This document shows positions 1 to 8,807 of a DNA stretch of 64,000 nucleotides, piece by piece (within the stretch, counting starts at the first letter, position 1; each line of letters starts with the position of its first letter). The DNA is taken from positions 62,001 through 126,000 of the forward strand of contig NZ_CALPCE010000004.1 in assembly GCF_943192945.1 (NCBI RefSeq), written 5' to 3'. The notes beneath the pieces were generated by a model. That model made no database searches and was not told the DNA's origin. It saw only the letters and a list, made by a program, of their open reading frames with translations. The translations under genes and the position numbers were made by a program. This DNA is from Anaerocaecibacter muris. Its GTDB lineage: Bacteria > Bacillota > Clostridia > Christensenellales > Pumilibacteraceae.

Positions 1-539
1 AATACGCGTGCTGCGACGAAATCGCGCTCGCGTCCGCGCCCGTCAAAAAACAGATTTCAAACGGCACGGTCAAAATCTCGCTTCTCGACTACCCCGCGCC
101 CGCTCTCGCGTTTAACGGCATTGCCAAAAACGCCGTTGTGCGCGAAGCGGGCAAGGCGATAAAAGCCGCCGCACAGGCTGACTACGCTTGCACGGTAGCC
201 GCCGCCGCAAAAGACGGCGTTACGTTCTATATCGTGTTTGCCGACGGCTTAAAACCCAACGAATTTATCAAGTGCAACGGCTCCGCGCTCGATGTGTGCG
301 GCGTTGTTAAAACCGTAAACTGCCTGCCGCTGTTGTCCGTGCTCGAAAAAGGCACCGCGCTCAACAACGAACTTGCGGAGTTCCGCCCCATATATGACAA
401 GATTGGCGGAGTCAAGCTCGGCGACAAAGCCAAAGCCGAACTTTGCGGCGCGCTTGTCGATATGTATATCCCCTTGCTTAAAGCCGCGGCGACGGCGACC
501 GAAGAACAGGTCGCGGCGCTCGTCGAACCCAAACAGTAA
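1..539 (+). CDS. hypothetical protein, 3' part only
   Basis: The reading frame is open from the left window edge (first full codon at position 3) to a TAA at 537-539, so the gene starts outside the window; the GTG at 138 is internal. The visible roughly 178 residues are rich in Ala and Lys and alternate short hydrophobic stretches with helices, without a signal peptide or membrane segment. It ends six bases before the next gene, so it probably belongs to the same operon. I do not recognise the family and assign no function. Confidence 0.6.
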   Translation, partial: YACCDEIALASAPVKKQISNGTVKISLLDYPAPALAFNGIAKNAVVREAGKAIKAAAQADYACTVAAAAKDGVTFYIVFADGLKPNEFIKCNGSALDVCGVVKTVNCLPLLSVLEKGTALNNELAEFRPIYDKIGGVKLGDKAKAELCGALVDMYIPLLKAAATATEEQVAALVEPKQ

Positions 540-544
540 AATTT

Positions 545-964
545 ATGAACGAAACCGAAATCGCGGCGCTTAAAGCCCGCGCCGACGCGGACGAGCCCGC
601 GGCTCTGTTCGCCTATTCCGAATATCTGCGCGCGACGGACAACGCCGAGGCAGATAAATATTTGACGCTCGCCGCCCAGCTCGGCTATCCGTTTGCCGCC
701 GAAAAACTGGGCGACAAATATTTCGACGCACAGGACTTCGAGCACGCCGCACAGTATTTTAAGGTAGGCGCAAAAGCGGGGCTTGCCGACTGCGCGGTCA
801 AGCTCGCCGTCATGAAATTAGGCGACAACGAAACCGCCGCGCTTCGCGAACTCGAAGAGCTTGCCGAAAGCGGGGTTAAGTCCGCGTGCTCGGCGCTCGC
901 CGCCTATTACAAATCGCAAGGCAACCGCAAAGAACACGTGTTCTGGCGATCGCTTGCAAAGTGA
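545..964 (+). CDS. Sel1/TPR-like repeat protein
   Basis: A 139-residue soluble protein made of helical repeats. Two clear Sel1-type units are visible around residues 35-75 (A-x-K-L-G-D and A-x-x-Y-F-K-x-G-A-x-x-G-x-A motifs) and further degenerate units follow towards the C terminus. Sel1 repeats form solenoid protein-protein interaction surfaces, so a scaffold role is likely but the partner is unknown. Start ATG 545 lies six bases after the preceding stop; the next gene starts four bases after this stop, so the three genes look co-transcribed. Confidence 0.7.
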   Translation: MNETEIAALKARADADEPAALFAYSEYLRATDNAEADKYLTLAAQLGYPFAAEKLGDKYFDAQDFEHAAQYFKVGAKAGLADCAVKLAVMKLGDNETAALRELEELAESGVKSACSALAAYYKSQGNRKEHVFWRSLAK

Positions 965-968
965 TACA

Positions 969-1691
969 ATGAAAAATCCGCACGACAAATCCGAATACAA
1001 AAAAATAGACGAACAGACTTCGCCCGTCGCCGACGGCGCGAGCGAGACTGTCGCGCAAAATTCGGACGGCGGCGGTAACGCCGCGCAAGACGGCGCGCCG
1101 CAACAAGCCGAACCGACAAAAAAGAAAAAGCAACGCTTGTCCGGCGCATATTATTATGTGGACACCGACGAAAAGAAGTTGGCGGAGCAAGCGTTTATCC
1201 GCACCACGCTCACAATCATAGCGTTTATGCTCCAAGTCGTGGTATTGCTCATGCCGCAGGGCGGACTGGAATACGTCACACACAAAATCCCGTCGTACTC
1301 GTATGCGTATATGTGGATAGTGTTCGTCATGCTCGGCACGTCGATTTGGATCGTTATAATGAACATGACTCGGTACAAATTTCGCAAGCGCATACCGATC
1401 GAGTACGCGCCGCGTAACGGGTTTAAATACCGCGCGTTTTTCGGCGCGGAAGTATATATGGTAATAAACGCCGTTATGGTCGTGCTCGAACTGTCGTTCG
1501 TGTGCATACATTACGACGGCGTAGGTTTGGGCGCGCTGTTTGTGTGCGCCGCCGCGCTCGGCTGTGCGATAGCCGCAAGACAGGTTACAAATTTCGCGCT
1601 GAAAAACGCGGAGCTTGTCCCCGCCCCCGACGCGCCGCAGGACGACGACAAAACGGTCGAGAGCGAAAACCCCGACGGCGAACAAAAGTAA
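969..1691 (+). CDS. multi-pass membrane protein with charged N-terminal tail
   Basis: A 240-residue protein. Residues 1-55 are polar and disordered-looking with a KKKK cluster near residue 51. Four hydrophobic segments follow at roughly residues 82-100, 117-137, 163-182 and 187-205, and the last 30 residues are acidic. I chose ATG 969, four bases after the Sel1 gene stop; an in-frame start at 861 would overlap that gene by about 100 bases. It is the last gene before a terminator. Family unknown; an integral cytoplasmic-membrane protein is all that can be said. Confidence 0.65.
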   Translation: MKNPHDKSEYKKIDEQTSPVADGASETVAQNSDGGGNAAQDGAPQQAEPTKKKKQRLSGAYYYVDTDEKKLAEQAFIRTTLTIIAFMLQVVVLLMPQGGLEYVTHKIPSYSYAYMWIVFVMLGTSIWIVIMNMTRYKFRKRIPIEYAPRNGFKYRAFFGAEVYMVINAVMVVLELSFVCIHYDGVGLGALFVCAAALGCAIAARQVTNFALKNAELVPAPDAPQDDDKTVESENPDGEQK

Positions 1692-1710
1692 TCACAAGAA
1701 TAAACGTTTT

Positions 1711-1751
1711 AAAACCGCGCCCCGTAAGCGCGGTTTTACGTTGCTTTTTTT
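1711..1751 (+). terminator. intrinsic terminator
   Basis: Perfect 10-bp stem (1711-1720 with 1728-1737, AAAACCGCGC / GCGCGGTTTT) with a 7-base loop, then a T-rich run at 1741-1751. It ends the three-gene unit at the left edge. Confidence 0.8.
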
Positions 1752-1830
1752 GCCTTTGGTTAGATATTTTCACGCGGAAAATTTTAAAAATTTTCCACTG
1801 CAAATTTTCTCCTTTTTTGTATATTTTTGC

Positions 1831-1859
1831 TTGCATTATACATCTAAACGTTGTATAAT
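1831..1859 (+). promoter_or_regulatory. sigma-70-type promoter of the AraC gene
   Basis: TTGCAT at 1831-1836, 17-base spacer, TATAAT at 1854-1859. Transcription should start near 1866, where an ATG opens a six-codon ORF (MNIRVS, stop at 1884-1886) ahead of the AraC gene; it might be a leader peptide or chance. Confidence 0.65.
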
Positions 1860-1917
1860 TCTCGCATGAATATCCGAGTTTCGTAACACAATACTATTGA
1901 AAGCAGCGAGGCGCGCC

Positions 1918-2787
1918 ATGACCAACGCTAACGACCTTCACGAAACCAAAACGCACGGGCAACTTTCGTTCCCGTATGCGGTTTACAAAAGCGATATACC
2001 GAGAGATATGCGGTCGTTCCCCTTGCATTGGCATGACGATGCGGAAATTATATATATAGAGAGCGGGAGCGGCGTAATAACGGTGCAATCGCACGAGCAA
2101 AAAGTGGGACGCGGCGATATTATAACCGTGCCGCCGCAATCCGTCCACGCGATAGAGAGCGAGCGCGGTATGCGGTATTTTAACGTACTGTTCAATTTTT
2201 CCCTGCTCGACAATTCCGCCAACGACGTGTGCTATGAAAAATACCTAAAACCGCTGTACTGCCAAACCGAACTGCCGCCCATCTTTGCCGAGCGCAAATC
2301 GGAATATTACAAACAGCTTTTGCCGCATGTCGCCTACCTAATAGACAACCGTCACAAAATCCAAACCGACGAGCTAAAAATTAAATCCGAGCTGTTTGCG
2401 ATAATCGACGTACTGCACAGGTTTGCCGTACCCACCGCCGCGGCGGAAATTTCGCTTAAAAACAATTACGACAAGCTGAAAATCCTGCTCGACTACATCA
2501 AGTCCGAATACGCCGATGAGTTGAGCGTGGAAGCGGCGGCGGCTATGTGTTCCTATTCCCCGTCGCATTTTATGAAACTGTTTAAAGACCTTACGGGCAA
2601 AAGTTTCACTCGGTACGTCGTAGATTACAGGCTGGAAATCGCGGCGCAAAAACTCGCCGAGCCTGCCGTCGGCGTGACCGAGGCGGCGGCGACCGTCGGG
2701 TTTAACAACATGTCGTACTTTACGCGCGCGTTTTCGGCAAAGTACGGCGTTACCCCGTCCGAATACAAAAAGCGTTTATCGCAGTAG
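1918..2787 (+). CDS. AraC-family transcriptional regulator with N-terminal cupin domain
   Basis: 289 residues. The N-terminal part carries an AraC-type cupin sensor, with the HWHDDAEIIYIESG motif at about residues 38-51. The last 100 residues hold two helix-turn-helix motifs typical of AraC/XylS proteins; the family signature G-F-N-N-M-S-Y-F-T-R-A-F and the K-Y-G-V-T-P-S-E-Y end are clear. ATG 1918 is preceded by GAGG at 1907-1910; an in-frame TTG at 1897 is the alternative start. It stands alone, with its own promoter. Such regulators usually respond to a sugar or other small ligand, but no transport or catabolic operon is adjacent, so the ligand cannot be inferred. Confidence 0.9.
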   Translation: MTNANDLHETKTHGQLSFPYAVYKSDIPRDMRSFPLHWHDDAEIIYIESGSGVITVQSHEQKVGRGDIITVPPQSVHAIESERGMRYFNVLFNFSLLDNSANDVCYEKYLKPLYCQTELPPIFAERKSEYYKQLLPHVAYLIDNRHKIQTDELKIKSELFAIIDVLHRFAVPTAAAEISLKNNYDKLKILLDYIKSEYADELSVEAAAAMCSYSPSHFMKLFKDLTGKSFTRYVVDYRLEIAAQKLAEPAVGVTEAAATVGFNNMSYFTRAFSAKYGVTPSEYKKRLSQ

Positions 2788-2861
2788 GCTTTTACGGCGC
2801 GCCAATCTGTCACGTTGTTCTGTTACAATTTTTGACAATATTCGACATGCCGGGCAATCGG

Positions 2862-2890
2862 TTGACACTCCTGCCGCACGGTGATATACT
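2862..2890 (+). promoter_or_regulatory. sigma-70-type promoter of lipoprotein gene
   Basis: TTGACA at 2862-2867, exactly 17 bases, TATACT at 2885-2890, followed by an AAAAGGAGATAAGG ribosome binding site at 2921-2934. Confidence 0.8.
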
Positions 2891-2936
2891 GTGTGCATGC
2901 CGTGAAAAAATTATGCGGCAAAAAGGAGATAAGGAA

Positions 2937-3923
2937 ATGAAAAAAAGATTTGCAACTATCGCGGTAGCCGCGGTAATGACGGCGACTTCCGCGTTTGCGT
3001 TTATCGGTTGCGGCGGCGACGCAACCGCCGCCAAGTTTGAGTCTTACGAAAAGCAAGCGGACATGACCGAGGAAGAAATAGCCGAGCTCAACTTGACCGA
3101 CGCCGAAAAAACCGCGGTCGTATCCGCAGAAAAAGGTTTTGTAAACTACACCGAAAGCGCGGTCGCCGCGTATAACGTTTACGCTTCCGCGACGGAAAAC
3201 GTAAAAAAGATTAAAGTTTACGTCGTCAAGATCGGCAACGAGTACAGATATTACGCCCCCGCGCTCGTAGCGGGCGACGTGCTGACGAAAGCGTATTACG
3301 ATCAAGTGTTCGACCCGTCCAAGTACATAAACTGCACCATGGTCTACGACATGACCGTCGTAACCACCGCATCCGCGCAGGGCATGTCCGTAAGCATGAC
3401 TATGAAGACCAACAGCACGTTCAAATGCACTGCCGACAGCGCGCATATAGTAATCGTGTCGTCCGCGTCCATGCTCAATCATACGGAGACGGAAACGACC
3501 GAACTCTATGTCGAGTTTGAAAGCAACAACGGATTTAACGGCGATTATACGCTGTACATGAAAGAGGGCGGCGACGCCGAATGGGTCGAATCGTACATGG
3601 ATTTGTCCGAAGTCGGCTCCGTCGGCGAAATCGAAAACGACTATTCCTATTTTATCAAAACCAACAGCGGCTTTAAGCTCAATTCCGAAAAGTTCGATCT
3701 TTATCTGCAAGACGCGATTGACGACTTGAACGGCGTTGCGGGCTTAAATATGGGCTCGCTCAAAGCAACTGCGGAATACAACGTGTACGACGGCAAACTC
3801 TCCACCGCAACAGCGGTTGTCAGTGCAAACTTCTCCGCCGACGGCACAAACGGCAACGTTAAGGCGACTACTTCCGCCAAATATTCCGACTTCGGCACGA
3901 CCGTCGTGTCCGTGCAAATTTAA
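2937..3923 (+). CDS. secreted lipoprotein of unknown function
   Basis: 328 residues with a typical lipoprotein signal: MKKR start, hydrophobic core and lipobox FIG-Cys25. The mature part is Thr/Ser/Val rich, dominated by alternating beta-strand pattern, with an acidic helical stretch near residues 35-60. It should be anchored on the outer face of the membrane by diacylglycerol on Cys25. ATG 2937 follows a strong Shine-Dalgarno sequence. It is monocistronic between its own promoter and a terminator. I recognise no enzymatic motif; LolA/LppX-like lipid carrier folds share this general look, but that is only a possibility. Confidence 0.8.
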   Translation: MKKRFATIAVAAVMTATSAFAFIGCGGDATAAKFESYEKQADMTEEEIAELNLTDAEKTAVVSAEKGFVNYTESAVAAYNVYASATENVKKIKVYVVKIGNEYRYYAPALVAGDVLTKAYYDQVFDPSKYINCTMVYDMTVVTTASAQGMSVSMTMKTNSTFKCTADSAHIVIVSSASMLNHTETETTELYVEFESNNGFNGDYTLYMKEGGDAEWVESYMDLSEVGSVGEIENDYSYFIKTNSGFKLNSEKFDLYLQDAIDDLNGVAGLNMGSLKATAEYNVYDGKLSTATAVVSANFSADGTNGNVKATTSAKYSDFGTTVVSVQI

Positions 3924-3991
3924 TAGCAAGACGATTGCGGCACAATCCGCAACCGACAAACGGTTATAAACTCAACAAAAAAGCACAAAGC

Positions 3992-4020
3992 AAAAGAGGT
4001 CGATTGTACGACCTCTTTTT
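3992..4020. terminator. bidirectional intrinsic terminator
   Basis: 11-bp stem AAAAGAGGTCG (3992-4002) / CGACCTCTTTT (4009-4019) with hexaloop ATTGTA. A-tract before and T-tract after serve both converging genes. Confidence 0.85.
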
Positions 4021-4049
4021 GTTGTTGAATTTATTTTGCGTTTACTGTT

Positions 4050-5660
4050 TTACGCAACGGGTTGTTGCGCCTCGGCGGGCGCGGGTTGTTTACCCGCGGG
4101 CTTAAACGCCAAGTCGAACACCGCGGCGATTATAAGCATAATCATGGACACCCACACTTGCGCGCGCATCGTCCACTCCATGCTGCGGTCAAACTCCGTA
4201 TTATCGCCAAACACCGCCGCAAGTTTTTCTATTAACATTTCCGACAACGCCAATCCGACGATTATCGAAATAAGCATAAACACGGCGGAAGCTATCATGA
4301 ACGGCGTGCTTTTGGATTTTGATACTTCGCCGAACGCAAGGCGTTTGAGCGACCGCTTCATAGCGGTGAGCGCATACGATATGGCAAACCCCGCCATTAA
4401 GATATAGAAAACTACGCCGATATATCCGCTTGCCACGCGCAACAGCAGACTCGCCGCCGCGTTTTCGCCCATGGCGTCCATTAAGTCGAGCGTGGCGAGC
4501 ATGCCGTAAATGCCGTAACCGGTGGGCACGTTCATAGACTCGGACGCGCCGTCCGAATCGAGCACGGTAATGGAGAAAACGTTGGTTGTAAGCATAAAGA
4601 ACGCAACTATTGCGACGGTCGCTATTATCGCGCGTTTGATAATTATTATCTTGCGATCCTTTCCTGCGAGCAACGCTCCCACGCCGCCGCATATCAAGTA
4701 CGCAATCGCCGAGAACAACGCTACCGCAAACATGCCGCCGCCCGCTTTGAGCATGGGCGCGGCAAACATGCACGCAAGCCCCGAGCCCGACAGAGCGATC
4801 ATAAGTCCGAGATACTTATAAAGTTTTTGTTGCAGTTTCTTTTTTGCCATGCCGATAATCGCGAGTATAAGACGCACTAACGAGAACACGGCAATTACCA
4901 TAGCGATAACGGTTATCGCCAGTCCGAACGCCATGCTCAAAACCGCCGCCCAATAATCGCCCGAAATCGATATGCCGACGTCCTCGCCGTCCACGCCGCT
5001 CGATCCCTTCATAGCCATAATATAGCCCAAATAGTTGAGGTCGGACAAATTATCGGCGACAATATCCGCCATTGCCGACATTTGCTCCACTTCGTCCGCG
5101 TCGGGGTGCGCCAATGCCCACGCCGCTACTTCCATACCGATGTTCTTTTTTATTCCCGAAAGCTGTTCGGCAAACTTTATCTTGTCCTCATCGTTCGCTT
5201 TAATATAGCCTATCGAGCCTATCATCTGCCATATAGACTGATTGACTTCCGTATAACAGTAAGTTACGCTTTTATCGCCTTCGTCAAGGTCTTCCACTTC
5301 CATGTTATAACCGACAACGGAAACGTATTGCACAGTTTTAATAGGCGCAAACAGCGCGACGAGCGCGATTACAAGCGCGCACACCGCAACAATCGCGTTA
5401 AGAATAACGCTGTGCTTTTTTTCAAACTCGACGGTTTTGTTTTTCGCCGAATTGAACTTTGCTTTAAACCCGCCTTTCTGTTCGACGGTCGTCGGCTGTT
5501 GTCCGCCCTCCGACGCGCTCACCGTCGGCATAATCTGCTCGACAAACGGATCGCTTTTGGCAGGCTCGACAGGATCGGACGGAGCAAGCGCCGCGCCACA
5601 CGTGGCGCAAAACTTGGAATCGTCCTCGTTATCGAAGCCGCAACTGAAACACTTTTTCAT
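4050..5660 (-). CDS. zinc-ribbon polytopic membrane protein
   Basis: 536 residues starting at ATG 5660, which has AAAGGAGATAGGT directly upstream; longer in-frame starts lack a ribosome binding site. Residues 4-22 form a zinc ribbon (C-x2-C, 12 residues, C-x2-C). A Pro/Ser/Lys linker follows, then about eight to nine hydrophobic segments spread over residues 80-520, with a large extracellular-looking loop after the first one. The C terminus is Pro/Ala/Gln rich. Zinc-ribbon plus membrane architecture is common in uncharacterised Clostridia proteins and often marks roles in stress sensing or envelope assembly, but no substrate can be named. Confidence 0.75.
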   Translation of the reverse strand: MKKCFSCGFDNEDDSKFCATCGAALAPSDPVEPAKSDPFVEQIMPTVSASEGGQQPTTVEQKGGFKAKFNSAKNKTVEFEKKHSVILNAIVAVCALVIALVALFAPIKTVQYVSVVGYNMEVEDLDEGDKSVTYCYTEVNQSIWQMIGSIGYIKANDEDKIKFAEQLSGIKKNIGMEVAAWALAHPDADEVEQMSAMADIVADNLSDLNYLGYIMAMKGSSGVDGEDVGISISGDYWAAVLSMAFGLAITVIAMVIAVFSLVRLILAIIGMAKKKLQQKLYKYLGLMIALSGSGLACMFAAPMLKAGGGMFAVALFSAIAYLICGGVGALLAGKDRKIIIIKRAIIATVAIVAFFMLTTNVFSITVLDSDGASESMNVPTGYGIYGMLATLDLMDAMGENAAASLLLRVASGYIGVVFYILMAGFAISYALTAMKRSLKRLAFGEVSKSKSTPFMIASAVFMLISIIVGLALSEMLIEKLAAVFGDNTEFDRSMEWTMRAQVWVSMIMLIIAAVFDLAFKPAGKQPAPAEAQQPVA

Positions 5661-5930
5661 ACCTATCTCCTTTGATATTTGATTACTTAAAAACCGCTCG
5701 CGCAAGCCGAACTACGTCTACCGCTATCCGTATATATTTACGAACATACCGCCGCAATAATGCGCGCGCGTAACCTCGATTATTTTACCACCGATTTCCG
5801 CTCCTGTCAACAATTTTCCACAATTATAACGCTTATTTTACAAATTTCGCACTATAATTCCGTAAACAGCCGACAGATTAAAATACGCACAAAAATAAAC
5901 ATATACGATATTTCTTGTACAATTTGTATA

Positions 5931-5959
5931 TTGCTTGCCATTTTTACCTTATATATAAT
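5931..5959 (+). promoter_or_regulatory. candidate promoter of papain-fold protein gene
   Basis: TTGCTT at 5931-5936, 17-base spacer, TATAAT at 5954-5959; GGAGG ribosome binding site at 5986-5990 before ATG 6000. The 5661-5930 stretch between the divergent genes is AT-rich and otherwise shows nothing. Confidence 0.55.
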
Positions 5960-5999
5960 AAACTTGAAAAATTATGCACCCGCTCGGAGGTTCTTACAA

Positions 6000-7196
6000 A
6001 TGACTAAAAAGACAAAGTTTGCGGCTTTGACCGTTGCTTGTTTGTGCGCGGCGACCGCGTTCGCGGCGCCCGCTTGGAGCAACGACGCTCAAGCCAAAAG
6101 CTATGCCAACCAAGACCCTACCGAGTACCTCGAAGTCACGCTGTCCGACATGGGTTATACCCCGGAGGGCGGCTACCAAATAGACTATACATATAATAAA
6201 GACCTCGAAGCGAACGGACTGGAATACGTGTTCACTATTCAAGACGAACAGTGTTACGCGCTTATGACGTCCGAAACGGACTCCGTCGGCAATGTTTATT
6301 ACGACGTAATGGAAATATTTTTCGACGCGCCCTCGCCTTTCGCCGACGCGCAAGGCAAAAAAGTTTACCTCGACATGTTCACTTATATAGATTATAAGGA
6401 CGGCGCGTATTACGAAATTACTTCCGACGCGGAATTGACAAATACACAACTGGACGCGATAGAACAACACGGCTTCGGCGCGGACGACGATTACGAAAAC
6501 TACGACACAGTTTACGAAGAAATAAATTACGCCAGACGCGAAACCGCGACGTTTACTTTTAATTACGGCTTGCCTACTTACAGCATATCGTCTTACCGCA
6601 ACGCGTGCGCAAATATATCGGGCGGTATTATTCTCGGTTATTACGACATATTTTGTCCTAATCTTATACCTAATTACTCTACTATTTATACGGTAAATAA
6701 CAGAACACGATATTATTTACAATCCGCAGAAACGTCCGCGGTTATAGATCAACTGTATTACGACATGAAAACCAACGTGACAAACGGAACGAATGTGCCC
6801 AATTTCAAAACGGGTTTATACAATTACGCCAAAAGACAAGGCTATACGGCAACCTACGCAAGCGTCAAATCGGGCGGCGCGTTCGATTACGACAGCTACA
6901 AAACGCAAGTTAAAAACGGTAAACCCATTGCGCTATTCCTTATGTCGTTTAATGTTAATGACGGGGTGTTGCCTTACGATGATGCGGATCATATCAGCAC
7001 TACATATTACACTGTAAATCATGCGATGGTAGGTTGCGGATATTTGGATGTAGATTACTACAATGCGAGCGGCTCTAAATTCAGAAGCGATAAATATCTA
7101 AAAATTTCCACAGCTCTTTCTAATATAACAAACGGATATATGAGAATAAACGATAAAGAAAACATTTACGAGGCTCTCGCGGTAACTATAGTATAG
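6000..7196 (+). CDS. secreted C39-like (papain-fold) cysteine peptidase
   Basis: 398 residues with a Sec signal peptide (TKKTK start, hydrophobic core, AFA-A at about residue 22). An acidic Tyr-rich N-terminal half of about 170 residues follows. The C-terminal half shows the layout of C39-like peptidases: N-A-C-A-N-I-S-G-G-I-I-L-G-Y-Y-D near residue 202 with a possible nucleophile Cys in place of the usual Cys-x-Pro context, and V-N-H-A-M-V-G-C-G-Y near residue 340 supplying the catalytic His. The Asn/Asp partner would be in the K-Y-L-K-I-S segment. Cargo is unknown. The next gene starts eight bases downstream and is likely co-transcribed. Function as protease or as a pseudo-enzyme surface protein is unresolved. 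Confidence 0.7.
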   Translation: MTKKTKFAALTVACLCAATAFAAPAWSNDAQAKSYANQDPTEYLEVTLSDMGYTPEGGYQIDYTYNKDLEANGLEYVFTIQDEQCYALMTSETDSVGNVYYDVMEIFFDAPSPFADAQGKKVYLDMFTYIDYKDGAYYEITSDAELTNTQLDAIEQHGFGADDDYENYDTVYEEINYARRETATFTFNYGLPTYSISSYRNACANISGGIILGYYDIFCPNLIPNYSTIYTVNNRTRYYLQSAETSAVIDQLYYDMKTNVTNGTNVPNFKTGLYNYAKRQGYTATYASVKSGGAFDYDSYKTQVKNGKPIALFLMSFNVNDGVLPYDDADHISTTYYTVNHAMVGCGYLDVDYYNASGSKFRSDKYLKISTALSNITNGYMRINDKENIYEALAVTIV

Positions 7197-7203
7197 GTGC
7201 TTA

Positions 7204-7893
7204 ATGGCAAAAAGGAACAAAAATTTTATAGGGGAACGGTTGAGCGAACTCACGGAGAATACTCACGACGGAAGCGAACTCGAACCGCCTGCGGAACTCG
7301 AAGTGCGCGCGCATGCGCTTGCACAGGCAAACGCTTTGCCCCCTAAAACTAAAACGCAAACGAACAGAAAAAAGAAGTTTTGGCTTTGCTTTGCGCCGAC
7401 CGCTTCCGCCGTTCTTTGCGCAGTTTTGTGTTGCGTTTTTCTTATTCCGCACAAGTCCGCACCGAGTAACGCCGAGCCTACATTCTATTATGATGTTGAT
7501 TTAACGGCAAGCACTATAACTTACGAGGATTTAACTGGTGAATTTGATATTTTAGTGCCAAATTTAGATTTATATCATTCGTCATATTCACTTCACAGTT
7601 ACAATAAAAATAATAAACCTATTTACACCTCAATGTCTCTACATGTGTTTGACGGTCAACTATCTATATCGATTGTATTTGTAAATAATTATAAAGTCGC
7701 CAACTATCCACGCTTCGAGAACCTCCCCAATAAAGAAACCACAGATTTAGTGGAATACGAATACCGAGTTATAGAGGAAGCGGGCAAAGCGTTTGCAAAG
7801 TTCGAGTATAAAGGGTATCGTTACTATATAGACTACACTTCCGATTATCCCGAAGGTATAACTTATATAATGTCCACGCTCGAAATGAAGTAA
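7204..7893 (+). CDS. single-pass membrane protein, anti-sigma-like architecture
   Basis: 229 residues: a cytoplasmic, charged N-terminal 58 residues, one hydrophobic segment (about 60-82) flanked by KKK, and an extracytoplasmic C-terminal domain. The C-terminal end (A-K-F-E-Y-K-G-Y-R-Y-Y-I) closely resembles that of the protein encoded at 15871-16557 (A-Y-F-E-Y-D-G-Y-E-Y-I-M), which sits beside a sigma factor. I infer the two are paralogues, so this may be an orphan anti-sigma-like or signalling protein. It lies eight bases after the papain-fold gene and shares its transcript. Confidence 0.65.
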   Translation: MAKRNKNFIGERLSELTENTHDGSELEPPAELEVRAHALAQANALPPKTKTQTNRKKKFWLCFAPTASAVLCAVLCCVFLIPHKSAPSNAEPTFYYDVDLTASTITYEDLTGEFDILVPNLDLYHSSYSLHSYNKNNKPIYTSMSLHVFDGQLSISIVFVNNYKVANYPRFENLPNKETTDLVEYEYRVIEEAGKAFAKFEYKGYRYYIDYTSDYPEGITYIMSTLEMK

Positions 7894-7930
7894 ATTCCGC
7901 GATATAAATAATCGAATGACTTAAACCGCC

Positions 7931-7956
7931 AAAGACCCGCAAAACGGGTCTTTTTT
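7931..7956 (+). terminator. intrinsic terminator
   Basis: Stem AAAGACCCG (7931-7939) / CGGGTCTTT (7945-7953) followed by T residues to 7956. Ends the 6000-7893 operon. Confidence 0.85.
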
Positions 7957-7977
7957 GTTGCCGTTGTCGAAAACATA

Positions 7978-8745
7978 TTATTTTTATGTCAACGGTCATG
8001 CTCCCGTCTTTCCGCTTTGACATAAAAATAGTCGTAATTATCATGCGGCTTCGCCTTGATTTCTCCGCTCCGCTCGCTGACGCTCGCTTCGGTCGAAATG
8101 ATGGGGGTGTAGACTTATCTATATTAAATCAAGTTTTGCGCAGAGCAAAACTTCCTCAACTATTATCTTTTATCTCTTATCTATTCACTTAATCTTTCCC
8201 CATCATCCCGAGCAACGCCGAGGGATCAAGGCGAACCGCCGCACAACCGTTAAGCCTTTACCACTCGCCTACATAATGCCCCCCGTTTTCAAAATATGAT
8301 TATTTTTATGTCAACGGTCACGCTCACGTAATTCCGTTTTGACATATAAATAGTCGTAATTAGCATGCGGCTTCGCCTTGATTTCTCCGCCAATCACAGA
8401 TTGGATTCCCTTCGTGTGTTTACTTTAATTGTCGATTTAGTTTTCACCCGATTAAATGCATGCAAAATCATGTGGCTTCGGTCGAAATGATGGGAGTGTA
8501 GACTTATCTATATTAAATCAAGTTTTGCGCAGAGCAAAACTTCCTCAACTATTATCTTTCATCTCTTATCTATTCACTTAATCTTTCCCCATCATCCCGA
8601 GCAACGCCGAGGGATCAAGGCGAACCGCCGCACAACTGTTAAGCCTTTACCGCTCGCCCACATAATGCCCCCCCCATTTTCAAAATATGATTATTTTTAT
8701 GTCAACAGTCACACTCCCGCAATTCCGCTTTGACATAAAAATAAG
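7978..8745. repeat. tandem palindrome-rich repeat array (MITE-like), gene-free
   Basis: The 900 bases between the 7893 and 8808 genes contain no plausible gene. They hold two long near-identical repeat bodies (about 320 and 390 bases) and three copies of a boundary palindrome. Each palindrome is TATTTTTATGTCAA, 24 bases, TTGACATAAAAATA (7979-8030; 8301-8352 with one mismatch; 8692-8742). Each body also has an inner hairpin AAGTTTTGC / GCAAAACTT (8131-8153 and 8520-8542) and an ATGATGGGG / CCCCATCAT pair (8098-8106 with 8198-8206). Copy 2 carries an additional AT-rich stretch around 8385-8480. The fold-back layout suggests a non-autonomous mobile or REP/MITE-like element. Confidence 0.8.
8131..8153. 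repeat. inner hairpin of repeat body, copy 1
   Basis: Perfect 9-bp inverted repeat AAGTTTTGC / GCAAAACTT with 5-base loop, identical to the copy at 8520-8542, 389 bases away. Confidence 0.75.
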
Positions 8746-8807
8746 TCGTTTCAACCAACAAAAAAAGCGCATAAGCGCTTTTTTTGTTTCTATGGTGATA
8801 GGTTTTA

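Noticed and set aside
876-1685. Long minus-strand open frame opposite the membrane protein gene
   Set aside because: It is a by-product of GC-skewed codons, with Arg/His-rich composition and no ribosome binding site. Similar antisense frames at 2823-3710, 10041-11096, 28681-29544, 29671-30723 and 35817-36953 were dismissed for the same reason.
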